This document shows positions 55,636-64,000 of a stretch of 64,000 bases of DNA, in pieces. Below the pieces are notes generated by a model, which searched no databases, was not told the DNA's origin, and worked only from the letters and a program-made list of their open reading frames with translations. Position 1 is the stretch's first letter; every line of letters begins with the position of its first letter. The DNA comes from a bacterium. Lineage in GTDB: Bacteria; Chloroflexota; Dehalococcoidia; Tepidiformales; Tepidiformaceae. The stretch is taken from positions 48,920 through 112,919 of the forward strand of contig QEVS01000008.1 in assembly GCA_003577245.1 (NCBI GenBank), in the 5' to 3' direction. The position numbers and the translations under genes were made by a program.

Positions 55636-58347
55636 CTAGTCAGGCGACGATTCGGAATGCGGCCAAACCGCTGCGACAAGCGAAATCGTTGGCATGGCAT
55701 AAGATAGTTGAAGAGTAGGCAGCTCACCTTCGAGGGTGGCACGGGCGGTGGCGACGGCCGCGTCCACGGTGTCAGGGCCGGCAGCTGAGGGCGATGACGT
55801 TGCGCGCCGATACCCCCTGCCTTCAGCCAGCTCGTTGAGGCGCAGGAGCAGTTCCCAATCTCGAAGCACTCGGCCGCCTGAATCCCCATCGACGCCCACT
55901 ACCGTGCTGCGCACAAGCGCCCCGCCGGTCGTCACCTCGTCGGCGATGGAGAACACGAAAAGCGGCGCCGGGAGCACCTCCGCAGGAAGTGATGCGAGGG
56001 CGGCCTCGCTCTCGACGGCGTCCTTGATGGCCAGGTCGACGGCCTTGTGCCCCACGCCCGCGATGCGCTCGATGGCTTCCTTGCCCTGCACCCGACGGTC
56101 GAAGTGCAGACCTTCGTACTCGAGTCGGACGCCCACCTGCCGCCGCCACGCGTCTGGTGTCTTGAAGCTGATGCCACCGGCCTCGTCTCGCGCCTGCCGG
56201 CCGCTGAGAGAGAGCATCGTCCTGAAGAACGGCTCGATCTGCGGAAGGTCCGCGCGCGGGATCTGGTTCGAAGCCTCCTGGTAATCGAAGCGAGCGGCGT
56301 ACCCCACCAGCTCGCGCACCGCCTCCACCGCATCCTTCCCGCCGAAGCGGGCGGCCTTCTCGTCAAACCAACGGTCGAATCGATCTGTCGAAACGCCATC
56401 TGCCTCCGAGAAGATCTCGCGGAAGACATCGCCGGAGGTCATGCCAAGGACGAGTTGCATCAGGTCCTCCGGCTCGTCCATTACGGGGTCGAAGGCCGAC
56501 TGAATGCTCTCGATCTTCTGCAGCAGCTTCTCCCAGATTCGTCCCTCGACTGTGTCCGGGTTGCGCAGGTGGACGACTTCGACCTGATGCTTCTGCCCAT
56601 AGCGATTGAGTCTGCCCACACGCTGGTGGAGACGCATGGGGTTCCAGGGCAGGTCAACGTGGATGAGATGGTGACACCGCTCCTGCAGGTCGATGCCCTC
56701 GCCGCCGGCCTCGGTCGAGATGAGGAATCGAACGTCGCCCCGGTTGAACTGGTGGGCGGCGTCCTCCCTTGCAAGGCGCAGGGTGGTGACCGTGCCATCG
56801 GCCCGTTTCACGTCCTCAGCCCGCTCGTCGCCGTTGATGAAAGCGGCGCATCCGTCGCCGTAGCGCCGGTGCATCTCCGACATGAGTAGTGACTGGGTCG
56901 CCTTGTATTCCGTGAAGAGCAGGACGCTTCGACCCGCAAACCGTGTTTCCAGCATTTCCATGATCCGCGCGATGCGCGTCTCCTCGGTAACCTCGTCGGC
57001 GGCCGCCAGCAGTTCCCGGAGCCGGTCTTCCTCACCAACCATGAGCTGGAGAATCTTCGAGACGACATCCTCGTCACGGTCGTTTCGGACATCCTCATCT
57101 TCTATCGCGGCGTATTCGTCCAGATCCTTGCGATCGGCCGCCCCTGCACCCTGGCTGAGGCCGGATCGGGCTGTTTCGAAGCGCTCAAGGCGCCGCCGCA
57201 GGGCGCGGCGGATAGCAGCTACAGAACTCGAGGCGATCTTCTGCATGGCGATAAGGATGAGCATGACCATCCGCTGGTCCGACTGGCTCAAAGAGGACGC
57301 ATACGTCTTCCCCGACAGGATGAAGTCCGTCAGCATCTCATAGAATCGAGCCTCTTCCGGCGAGTACGAGTAGGTCACAGCCGTGACATCCGGCGGCTGA
57401 AACAGGCGCTTCCCCTGCATGTCCGTTGCCTGCTGCTTATTGTTTCGGATCATCGCCTCTTTCAGCGAGGGCAACTGAGCACGGCCTGGCCTGGTTGGGC
57501 TGAAGAGGTCGTCACGAAGCAGCGACATCAGTGAGAAAAAGCCATAGTCCTTGCCGCGATGAGGCGTCCCGGTGAAGAACACCGCGGACGTCACTTGGTT
57601 GCGCTTCATAAGCTCCCGTACAAGCGAGAATCCCAGTGTCGGCCCCCTGTCCTCGTCCGCGTTCAAATGGTGGGCCTCATCGACGAGCAACAGGTCCCAG
57701 GGCTCCGCGCCGAGGAGACGCTCGTGGCGGCCCCCGCGGTCGGCGCGCAGCGTCTGCAAGGAGGCGACCACCTGATTGTGGCTGTTCCAAAAGTCAGCCC
57801 GGGCGGTGTCAAGGTCGGGAGAGTATTGGGTCACCCGGATGTCGAACATAGTCCGCAAACGCTGCTCCCACTGCCCCACGAGCGACGCGGGGCAGAGGAG
57901 GAGAAAACGCTTCACCGTCCCTCGAGCCAGCAGCGGCCAGAGGATCAGACCCGCCTCGATTGTCTTACCCAGGCCGACGTCGTCGGCGACCAGCCAGCGG
58001 GCTGGCCAGCGTTCCGAGACCTTCTTGCACACCCAGAGTTGGTGCGGCAGGAGATCAATCCGGGAGCGCGAGAACACGCCCCACATGTCGTTCGCCGACC
58101 GGATGGCTTCGGCCTGGCAGCGCGTGATAACACGGAGCGGGGCATCCCACTCTTGTCTCGCTGCCGCCTGCAGTGGCGTGAGGAGCTGTTCGAGGTCTGC
58201 CCGTGCGCAACTCTGGATGTCCCCGCGGAAGTCAACGATGACGGTTTGGCCGCGGTCGTGGATCACCTCGCCGGCACCGAGGGATCGGTGGCGCACGCGG
58301 TCGCCGGGGTCCAGGGTATGCTGCGTTCCACCGGAGTCCACGTTCAT
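55636..58347 (-). CDS. SNF2/RapA-type helicase-related ATPase
   Basis: 903 residues. The N-terminal region (about 10-60) has a small barrel HTLDPGDRVRHRSLGAGEVI, then a superfamily 2 core. Walker A is ADDVGLGKTIEAGL with Lys128; motif II is DEAHHL at 223-228; motif III is FFTGTPHRGKD. The second RecA domain has SVLLFTEYKATQSLL, FLISTEAGGEGIDLQ and motif VI HQRVGRLNRYGQ (about 570). A 300-residue C-terminal extension follows. It would translocate on double-stranded DNA. Its ATG overlaps the stop of the giant gene (58344-58347), so the two products are made together. Confidence 0.92.
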   Translation of the reverse strand: MNVDSGGTQHTLDPGDRVRHRSLGAGEVIHDRGQTVIVDFRGDIQSCARADLEQLLTPLQAAARQEWDAPLRVITRCQAEAIRSANDMWGVFSRSRIDLLPHQLWVCKKVSERWPARWLVADDVGLGKTIEAGLILWPLLARGTVKRFLLLCPASLVGQWEQRLRTMFDIRVTQYSPDLDTARADFWNSHNQVVASLQTLRADRGGRHERLLGAEPWDLLLVDEAHHLNADEDRGPTLGFSLVRELMKRNQVTSAVFFTGTPHRGKDYGFFSLMSLLRDDLFSPTRPGRAQLPSLKEAMIRNNKQQATDMQGKRLFQPPDVTAVTYSYSPEEARFYEMLTDFILSGKTYASSLSQSDQRMVMLILIAMQKIASSSVAAIRRALRRRLERFETARSGLSQGAGAADRKDLDEYAAIEDEDVRNDRDEDVVSKILQLMVGEEDRLRELLAAADEVTEETRIARIMEMLETRFAGRSVLLFTEYKATQSLLMSEMHRRYGDGCAAFINGDERAEDVKRADGTVTTLRLAREDAAHQFNRGDVRFLISTEAGGEGIDLQERCHHLIHVDLPWNPMRLHQRVGRLNRYGQKHQVEVVHLRNPDTVEGRIWEKLLQKIESIQSAFDPVMDEPEDLMQLVLGMTSGDVFREIFSEADGVSTDRFDRWFDEKAARFGGKDAVEAVRELVGYAARFDYQEASNQIPRADLPQIEPFFRTMLSLSGRQARDEAGGISFKTPDAWRRQVGVRLEYEGLHFDRRVQGKEAIERIAGVGHKAVDLAIKDAVESEAALASLPAEVLPAPLFVFSIADEVTTGGALVRSTVVGVDGDSGGRVLRDWELLLRLNELAEGRGYRRATSSPSAAGPDTVDAAVATARATLEGELPTLQLSYAMPTISLVAAVWPHSESSPD

Positions 58348-61300
58348 TGCTCGTTCTCACCAATCAGGAGCGCGCGCCCGAAAATCTCGACCTGGGCCGC
58401 GTTGTCCTGTGCGATTTCGTAGAGGGGGATGTCGAAAGTCTTGTCGAAGTGCCAGCCCTCGCCAAGCTGTGTCCGGAGGAACTCCGCGATCTGCCGGGAA
58501 CGGTCCCAGCGCGCCTCAGCCCGGACTTCGTTTCCGAGCGCGGACATGAGTCTCACAACCCGCTCGCGCGGTACCACGGTGTGCCTCAGCGCCAGAGGAG
58601 CCGTGATAAGCCCGGCACGAGCCATTTCGCGCAGGACGAAGTGGGCGCCGATACCCAGCCCTGTGCGTACACCGGGCGGACGGAGGCCGCCCCCGCTGTA
58701 AGCCGGGTTTCGGGCGGGGTTCAGGAACTGGTCAAATGCCATGCCGCTTCCAAGGTCTCGATCGGCTACTGCGAACAGTTCGATGTACTCGTCCAGGCGG
58801 TAGGCAACTTGAAAGAGCGGGATGAACAACGTCATCCATCGCGCATAGGCGTCGTCATCGACGAGTCCATCGGCGTAGCTTCGAAGACGGTTGAGCCACT
58901 CTTGGCCATCCCACTCGCCATGGGGGGTGGCGAAGAGCGTAAGCCAGCCATCGCGCTCGAACTTCTCGAGGAAGCCACGGTGCTGTTCTGGCCGCTGCCG
59001 TCCGAGCGTGTGTGCAGCTCCGAGAAGGAAGAGCCGCATCCACAACGCGCGCACCGCAGGGTCTTTCGTATTCTCGAGTTCCCCCGCTTGACGCCCGGAA
59101 AGCAGCGGCCCGGATTCCCCATAGACCGATTTGTCGTAGCGACGTGTTCGTTCGTGTCTGACCTGTTGCCACCAGCCCGCGAGCCCCTTGATGCCAGCTG
59201 CTACCTGTTCATTCGATAGCGGCGGCGGGGTGGGACGTTGCCAGACGGATTGCTCGGCGAATGGAGACTCAGGATACCGAGTCCCCCCAAGCCCAAGGGC
59301 GGCCTGCACAAACAGCACATCGCGTGGGTCCTCCACCAGTGTCTGAAGACGCTCCGCAGCGCCTTTGTCCATGAGCCAACCAGGGTCGTCGCGTACTACA
59401 TCCTGGACATCGGCACGCAGCCGGCCCTTCTGTGTGTACTCAAGGAACGAGTCGAGCTTGTCCCCTTCCGCTTGCCTGCCCCAATCAACAAGAGTGCTGC
59501 TGTTCGCCTCCATGCGCCCGCGGCAGAGCACGAAGAAGCGCACACCCGCTTCGTCATAGTCGGTGGACAGCCTGGCGACCTCAGGAGCGAACTTGGCCCG
59601 GGCGACTTCGTCGTCGTCCACCACGCCCTTCGCGGCCATACCACCAGCCACGAGCTCCCGTGGGCGGTGCGGGCTGCCGTCTGACGCTCTGAACCGCAAG
59701 TCATCTAGGAGGTTCCGCAGGTGAACGGCTTCGTCGCGCTCCGACTTCGCACCATGGCTGTCGTCCAGGTGCTCGGCTCCGAGCAACTCGCCCAAGATCG
59801 ATGCAAGTTCTGGCTCGACGACACGTTTCGCGCCTTGAAACACCCACTGGAGTGCGCGCGACAGGTCGAGCGGTTCACCCCCCACCAGGCCGACGAGCGG
59901 AATGGTTTCAACAACCGACCGGGCGACTGCGGTTCCGGGAGGCGCCTGTTCACGTACCTGGTCCAGCGACATGACAGCCGCGAAGAACTCTTGGGTGGCG
60001 AGCAGGCCCCCCACCTGGAACCGCACTTCGCGCGCAAGTAGCAGGCGCCGGTGCTCTCCGGGGAGGCCGGAGGGGAGCACTCGGCAGGATCCGAACAATC
60101 TGGCCGCTCCCCGGCCCGCGTCGAGCCACAGCGCGGCACGGAGCAGTTCGAATGCCTCGCCCGGCCTGCGTACCTGGGCCAGCACCTCGAGCGTGCTCTC
60201 CCAGAAGGCATACGGCTCGGCGTCGTCGCTGAGGATGAGGTCGTGACGAACGCTCTCCCAGTCAGCCTCGGCAGCCGCCGCGAGTCGTAAGAACGCTTCT
60301 CCGAGGGCAACCCCAAGGGACGTCGCCGTCGCCTTGTTTGCCTCCAAGGCGGTGGTGGCCAGTTCTGATCGACCGGCGTGGAGTTCGAACGGCCCGTTAA
60401 GGGCAAAGCCTGCTCCCTCCGCCTCGGCGGTTGGTGCTGTCACCCAGATGCCAGGGATGTGCGCCGGCAGACGCACGATGCCCCGTGCATCGAGGCCCAG
60501 CAGCAGGGCGCCGGCCCCCGCTGTGACAAGCAGCGCGTGCGCGGGGAGTCCGCGACTGGCCGCGCCGGGAAGTGAACCAATGCGGAATGGCGGTGCCCCG
60601 TTCACCTCGCGGGGAGCCCATTCCAGGGATTCCTCCCTGGCGGTGATGCGAAGGACGATGCGGTTTGTGCGCCGTGCGAACACGGCGAGGATCGGGGCGT
60701 GGCGGTGAAACGCGTTCATGGCAATAGTCGCGCCTTCGTCGCGCTGGGGTTCGATGGGCAGCTCGAACAACGTACCCCCCGAGAGACCTATCTCCTCCAG
60801 GCGCAACGTGAGCCCTGAATACCGATCCCCCGTGACGGCCAGGGGATAGACACCGCCAACTACCTCTACCGCCAGGCGGCCACTCACGATCCGCGGCGCG
60901 TCCGTGAGCAGGAAGACGCTCTTGAATCCGAGCCCGAACTTCCCCGTGACCCGCTCCTGCTGGTTGAGCCCCTTGTCAGAAGCGCCCAGCACAAGCATCT
61001 TCTCCAGGTCTCGGTGGAAGTCCCGCTCTCGGAACCGTTCGGGGTGGCCGACTGCTGGCCGGAATTCGTTGATGCGGCGGCCCTGGTGCCCGAACGAGAG
61101 CACCGTCCCCTCGCGGCCGGCGACGAACGTGTACGGTCGCCCGGGCGTACCACTCCCCAGCTCATCGCGTTCCACAGCGGCATCATCGGCGTTCTGGAAC
61201 AGCTCGAATGGCACGGACGCGGGCGTGTACTGGCTTTCGCTGCCGATCCGATGCCGAACGGCCTCAAGGAGTGCGGTCGCCGTGCTCGCGTCGCCGCCGT

Positions 61301-63866
61301 GCAAGAGCTGCTCCAACCTGGCCCTGGCCTCGCGCCGCTTCTCCTCGGCATCTCCTAGCGCGCGGCCTCTCTTGCGTTCGTCAGGGATCTTCTCTCCTTC
61401 GATGTTCCCCCGGACTCCCGCCTCCTCCAGTCGAATGAGCTCGCGTAACGCGGGCGCAGGGCCGATCTTCAGCAACTTGGCCGACGAGAGCAGGTGATGC
61501 AGGACAACCTCTTGAGCCGTCCTCAAGTCCACAAGATGGCTGTCTTCGAGATCCTTCCAGAACTCGTCCAGGCGGCTGGGGCCGTGCTGGCGGTACGCCG
61601 CCTGGTAGTACACGTGGGCGAGAATTGCGAAGGTCGATGCGCGAAGGAGAGCCGACAGGGTAGGCGAATCGTGGGTGGATGGGTCAATGTCGAACAGCCG
61701 AAGACGGTTCGTCCGGTCGCGGATGTGGCTGTCGAAGAGACGGTTTTGGATGAGGCTCGTCAGGTCCTGAGCGACGGGAACGGAGATGGAGGCACCCAGC
61801 AGGTTCCTGACTTGCTGGGGATCGCCCGGTTGAACCACCTCGATCACGAAGCGCTGCTGCCGCATCACTGCCTCGACGTCTTCGCCGCCACCACCGACAT
61901 CTGCCGGCAATGGCACCCATTCGACCATCTCGCGTACCGTCGCCACCCCGCGCATGCCGAGGTAGGCCTGCGCGAGCTTCCTGGTTCCAGGATCATCCCC
62001 GAGGAGGGCGAGGAAGCCGCCGATCGCCTCGTCAGGGCATCGATTGCGCCAGTCAGCGAAGTAGCGCTCCAGTGTGGACGCGGCTTCTCCGCTGGTGGCG
62101 GCCTGTCCGAGGGCCATCGTGCCCCCAGTCCCAGCCGCGGAGGAAGCGGACCGGCTGGCGCCCTGGCCCAGCCCGAGGATCTCCGCCTGCCTTGCGTCCA
62201 CCAGCGAGGCCGGGTCAACATTCGGGTAATCGTGACAAAGCTCCGAGGCCGGTCGCCACTGGCCGAGCTGGTTCAGCAGGTGCACGCTCGCGAGCCAGCC
62301 GCTATCGAGGCCGGCGCTTCGGGCGGCCCCGAGGTACCGTTCAAACAAATCCACGACCGAGCTTTTCTCGTCGCGAGCCGCCGTCCGGTGTCGGTCGGCA
62401 AGGTACTTGAGTATGTCAATCAGTCGTCCGACTTGGATCGGTTGGAGTAACGGCAAGGCGAGCTTGGTTGTCACCACCTCGGCCGGGAACACCTGAAGCG
62501 CCGCCTCGAACAGGGACGCTGCTTCCATCACGCCGGTGGGTGCGCCCTGGAACGCACGCACGAACGCATCGAGCCGATCAACGGGAAGCTCGATCGGCCC
62601 GACAAAGAGTTCCGAAAGCGCCGCTGCTTCGATCATCAGCGGCAGAGCCTCCAGTGCCTCCCGGCCGGTCCGAAGGACATCGTCCCGGAGCCTCGGGAAA
62701 CCCGGATGTTCGCGAACGTCCTTCGCGAGCATGCCTGTGTCGTAGTAGGCCCCCTCGCATTTCGAGGCGATGCGCGCGATGTGATCGTCCAGACCTTTGA
62801 TGTGGACTACATCCTCGGGCCGGACAAACGCGCCGCCAGCGAGCGGGAGCCAGGACGTGCTGCGCAGCTTCGATCTGGTGCCGTCGGCGATTGGACCAGG
62901 CGTGGCGGCGAGGGCATCGAGAATCATGTGCGCGAGCGAACCCGGGTGTTCCTGGGAGAGTGCTTCATCGATTGCCGCGCCAGGCGTCCACGGAAAAAGA
63001 CCGAGTCTCGCTTCCAATTCGCGGCCGAGAGGCCGAAGCAGGCGCACCGCGTGCACAAGGTCCGGCGCGACCGCGAATTCCCCTTCGACATAAGTGTGTT
63101 CATCGATTGGGCCGAACTCATGTTTGCCGTCGCGGTACATCGGCAGGGCCCGCAGCAAGTCCCGGTCGTGGACTTCGCGCAACAGCTTCTCGCGATCAGC
63201 GTCAGAGAGCGCACCGTCGCCACAATCCAGCGCTCCGGGACCGTGGTCGCGTATCAACGCGGTCACCGTCGACGCTCCGATGCGCTCAAGGCCAAATTCT
63301 GCATGGCGTGCAGCGGGGATGTGTTCGACGAGACCCCCGTCAACGAATCGCCAGCACGCATCTCCCAGTGCCTGGCGGGCGAGCTTGCTCCAGGCGTCGC
63401 CGTGGACTTCTCCGAAAAGGAGCGGTTCGTCGCCCTGTGCAACGTCAGGATTGCCGTGCAATAGATATTGCACGGCGCGGACAACCATTGGCCCCCGCGA
63501 GTCCGACTCAAGCAGCTTCTTGAGGAATGCACTCCGCTGCTGCACGGGCGCGAGGCGTGGCACCTGGATGAGGATCTCAGCGCACCCTTCAACGGAGCAG
63601 CGCGGCACATCGGCGCCGGCCGCCTGGATGTAATCCGGCACCACCATGAGATCGCCTGCCAGCACCGCCGCCTCCGCGAGGGCCGGCGCGGGGTCGATTC
63701 CACCTGACACGTTGCGGCGGAGAAGGCGTCGCGCCCCACAGGCTCGCTGGATGTCGTTGAAAGAGATGTCCGCGTCTCCGCTTCCTGCGACCCACCCGCG
63801 GAAAAGGCGACTATCGCCGAACTCGGCTCTCGCAACTTCCCCGGCTCTACCGTCCAGCCGGAACAC
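58344..63866 (-). CDS. Giant protein with sacsin/Hsp90-like ATPase domain
   Basis: 1840 residues. A GHKL (Hsp90/histidine-kinase) ATPase lies in the middle. The N-box is PFELFQNADDAAVERDEL (Asn892, Asp894) and the G2 lid motif is TGKFGLGFKSVFLLTDAPR (975-990), the hallmark of sacsin N-terminal-like domains. About 870 residues precede it, helical, with no family I recognise; about 750 follow and end in FDIPLYEIAQDN. It is coupled to the SNF2 helicase by overlap. Start GTG 63866; the frame stays open 15 codons further to a stop that is also the end of a transposase, so the natural N-terminus may be lost. Confidence 0.85.
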   Translation of the reverse strand: MFRLDGRAGEVARAEFGDSRLFRGWVAGSGDADISFNDIQRACGARRLLRRNVSGGIDPAPALAEAAVLAGDLMVVPDYIQAAGADVPRCSVEGCAEILIQVPRLAPVQQRSAFLKKLLESDSRGPMVVRAVQYLLHGNPDVAQGDEPLLFGEVHGDAWSKLARQALGDACWRFVDGGLVEHIPAARHAEFGLERIGASTVTALIRDHGPGALDCGDGALSDADREKLLREVHDRDLLRALPMYRDGKHEFGPIDEHTYVEGEFAVAPDLVHAVRLLRPLGRELEARLGLFPWTPGAAIDEALSQEHPGSLAHMILDALAATPGPIADGTRSKLRSTSWLPLAGGAFVRPEDVVHIKGLDDHIARIASKCEGAYYDTGMLAKDVREHPGFPRLRDDVLRTGREALEALPLMIEAAALSELFVGPIELPVDRLDAFVRAFQGAPTGVMEAASLFEAALQVFPAEVVTTKLALPLLQPIQVGRLIDILKYLADRHRTAARDEKSSVVDLFERYLGAARSAGLDSGWLASVHLLNQLGQWRPASELCHDYPNVDPASLVDARQAEILGLGQGASRSASSAAGTGGTMALGQAATSGEAASTLERYFADWRNRCPDEAIGGFLALLGDDPGTRKLAQAYLGMRGVATVREMVEWVPLPADVGGGGEDVEAVMRQQRFVIEVVQPGDPQQVRNLLGASISVPVAQDLTSLIQNRLFDSHIRDRTNRLRLFDIDPSTHDSPTLSALLRASTFAILAHVYYQAAYRQHGPSRLDEFWKDLEDSHLVDLRTAQEVVLHHLLSSAKLLKIGPAPALRELIRLEEAGVRGNIEGEKIPDERKRGRALGDAEEKRREARARLEQLLHGGDASTATALLEAVRHRIGSESQYTPASVPFELFQNADDAAVERDELGSGTPGRPYTFVAGREGTVLSFGHQGRRINEFRPAVGHPERFRERDFHRDLEKMLVLGASDKGLNQQERVTGKFGLGFKSVFLLTDAPRIVSGRLAVEVVGGVYPLAVTGDRYSGLTLRLEEIGLSGGTLFELPIEPQRDEGATIAMNAFHRHAPILAVFARRTNRIVLRITAREESLEWAPREVNGAPPFRIGSLPGAASRGLPAHALLVTAGAGALLLGLDARGIVRLPAHIPGIWVTAPTAEAEGAGFALNGPFELHAGRSELATTALEANKATATSLGVALGEAFLRLAAAAEADWESVRHDLILSDDAEPYAFWESTLEVLAQVRRPGEAFELLRAALWLDAGRGAARLFGSCRVLPSGLPGEHRRLLLAREVRFQVGGLLATQEFFAAVMSLDQVREQAPPGTAVARSVVETIPLVGLVGGEPLDLSRALQWVFQGAKRVVEPELASILGELLGAEHLDDSHGAKSERDEAVHLRNLLDDLRFRASDGSPHRPRELVAGGMAAKGVVDDDEVARAKFAPEVARLSTDYDEAGVRFFVLCRGRMEANSSTLVDWGRQAEGDKLDSFLEYTQKGRLRADVQDVVRDDPGWLMDKGAAERLQTLVEDPRDVLFVQAALGLGGTRYPESPFAEQSVWQRPTPPPLSNEQVAAGIKGLAGWWQQVRHERTRRYDKSVYGESGPLLSGRQAGELENTKDPAVRALWMRLFLLGAAHTLGRQRPEQHRGFLEKFERDGWLTLFATPHGEWDGQEWLNRLRSYADGLVDDDAYARWMTLFIPLFQVAYRLDEYIELFAVADRDLGSGMAFDQFLNPARNPAYSGGGLRPPGVRTGLGIGAHFVLREMARAGLITAPLALRHTVVPRERVVRLMSALGNEVRAEARWDRSRQIAEFLRTQLGEGWHFDKTFDIPLYEIAQDNAAQVEIFGRALLIGENEQ

Positions 63867-63911
63867 CGTGTCAGCGAGCCTGGCGCGGATCTGGCGGAAA
63901 GCTGTACTGGT

Positions 63912-64000
63912 TCAATACGTCCGTGACACTTCCTCCAAGGGGAGTTGGGCCAGGAACTGGGCTGGGGTGAGCATGCCGAGGGCCTGGTGGGGGCGGATGT
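63912..64000 (-). mobile_element. C-terminal end of an integrase-core transposase (partial)
   Basis: The minus strand from the window edge reads IRPHQALGMLTPAQFLAQLP and ends with TGA at 63914-63912. The RPHQALG(G/M)LTPAxF motif is the standard C-terminus of IS3/IS481-group DDE transposases. The rest lies outside the window. Its end is 45 bases from the GTG of the giant gene, so an insertion sequence lies directly upstream of the ATPase-helicase unit. Confidence 0.85.

Noticed and set aside
55636..63866. Assignment of the helicase pair to DISARM or BREX
   Set aside because: No methyltransferase, DUF1998, PLD, PglZ or Lon-like gene is present, and the large partner has a GHKL ATPase domain those systems lack.

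Overview
The window is a high-GC bacterial chromosome segment. Its core genes are housekeeping: rpsB-tsf-pyrH-frr-uppS-cdsA, nrdR with a B12-dependent ribonucleotide reductase, sdhCAB, rpoD, tyrA-aroA-gmk, gatCA and acs. The B12-dependent reductase, tandem YggT genes, a single fused cytochrome b SdhC, and a class A PBP with a C-terminal Ig-like domain suggest an aerobic or facultative member of the Chloroflexota (Dehalococcoidia-like). That placement is inference from gene content only; no rRNA is present.

Layout. Positions 1-4943 are the end of an integrated phage-like element: small DNA-binding proteins, a RecT-like protein, a replication initiator, a DnaC-type loader, an excisionase and a tyrosine integrase. 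The integrase abuts the 3' end of tRNA-Leu(TAA) at 4996-5076. Beyond the tRNA lies a decayed copy of an integrase C-terminus. Positions 5447-10271 are an iron-siderophore module (ABC importer plus siderophore-interacting reductase) around a DtxR-like operator. Positions 10401-17834 hold metabolic genes. One of these is an AhpD-like protein whose frame is interrupted by a TGA in a CxxU motif followed by a bacterial SECIS-like hairpin, so it is a strong selenoprotein candidate. Positions 17969-36331 carry cell wall and lipid genes, the translation/nucleotide operon, an ABC-2 exporter, the proC-yggS-yggT group and the nrdR-nrdJ unit. That unit has tandem NrdR boxes upstream and a separate perfect SOS-type box directly before nrdJ. 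Positions 36582-51423 hold sdhCAB, a Nudix hydrolase, a lower-GC Fic gene that looks acquired, rpoD, lipid-related genes, a CoA transferase and an M50 protease-HD-tyrA-aroA-gmk operon.

From about 51430 to the right edge the DNA is an accessory island bounded by transposase fragments. It contains an orphan XRE antitoxin, a zinc-ribbon orphan, an RHH/PIN toxin-antitoxin pair, phage-type small genes with a RusA resolvase, and an ADP-ribosylglycohydrolase. It ends with a translationally coupled two-gene unit: a 1840-residue protein with a sacsin/Hsp90-like (GHKL) ATPase domain and an SNF2/RapA-type helicase. That pair is the best candidate for an undescribed defence or conflict system, and an insertion-sequence end sits directly against its 5' end.
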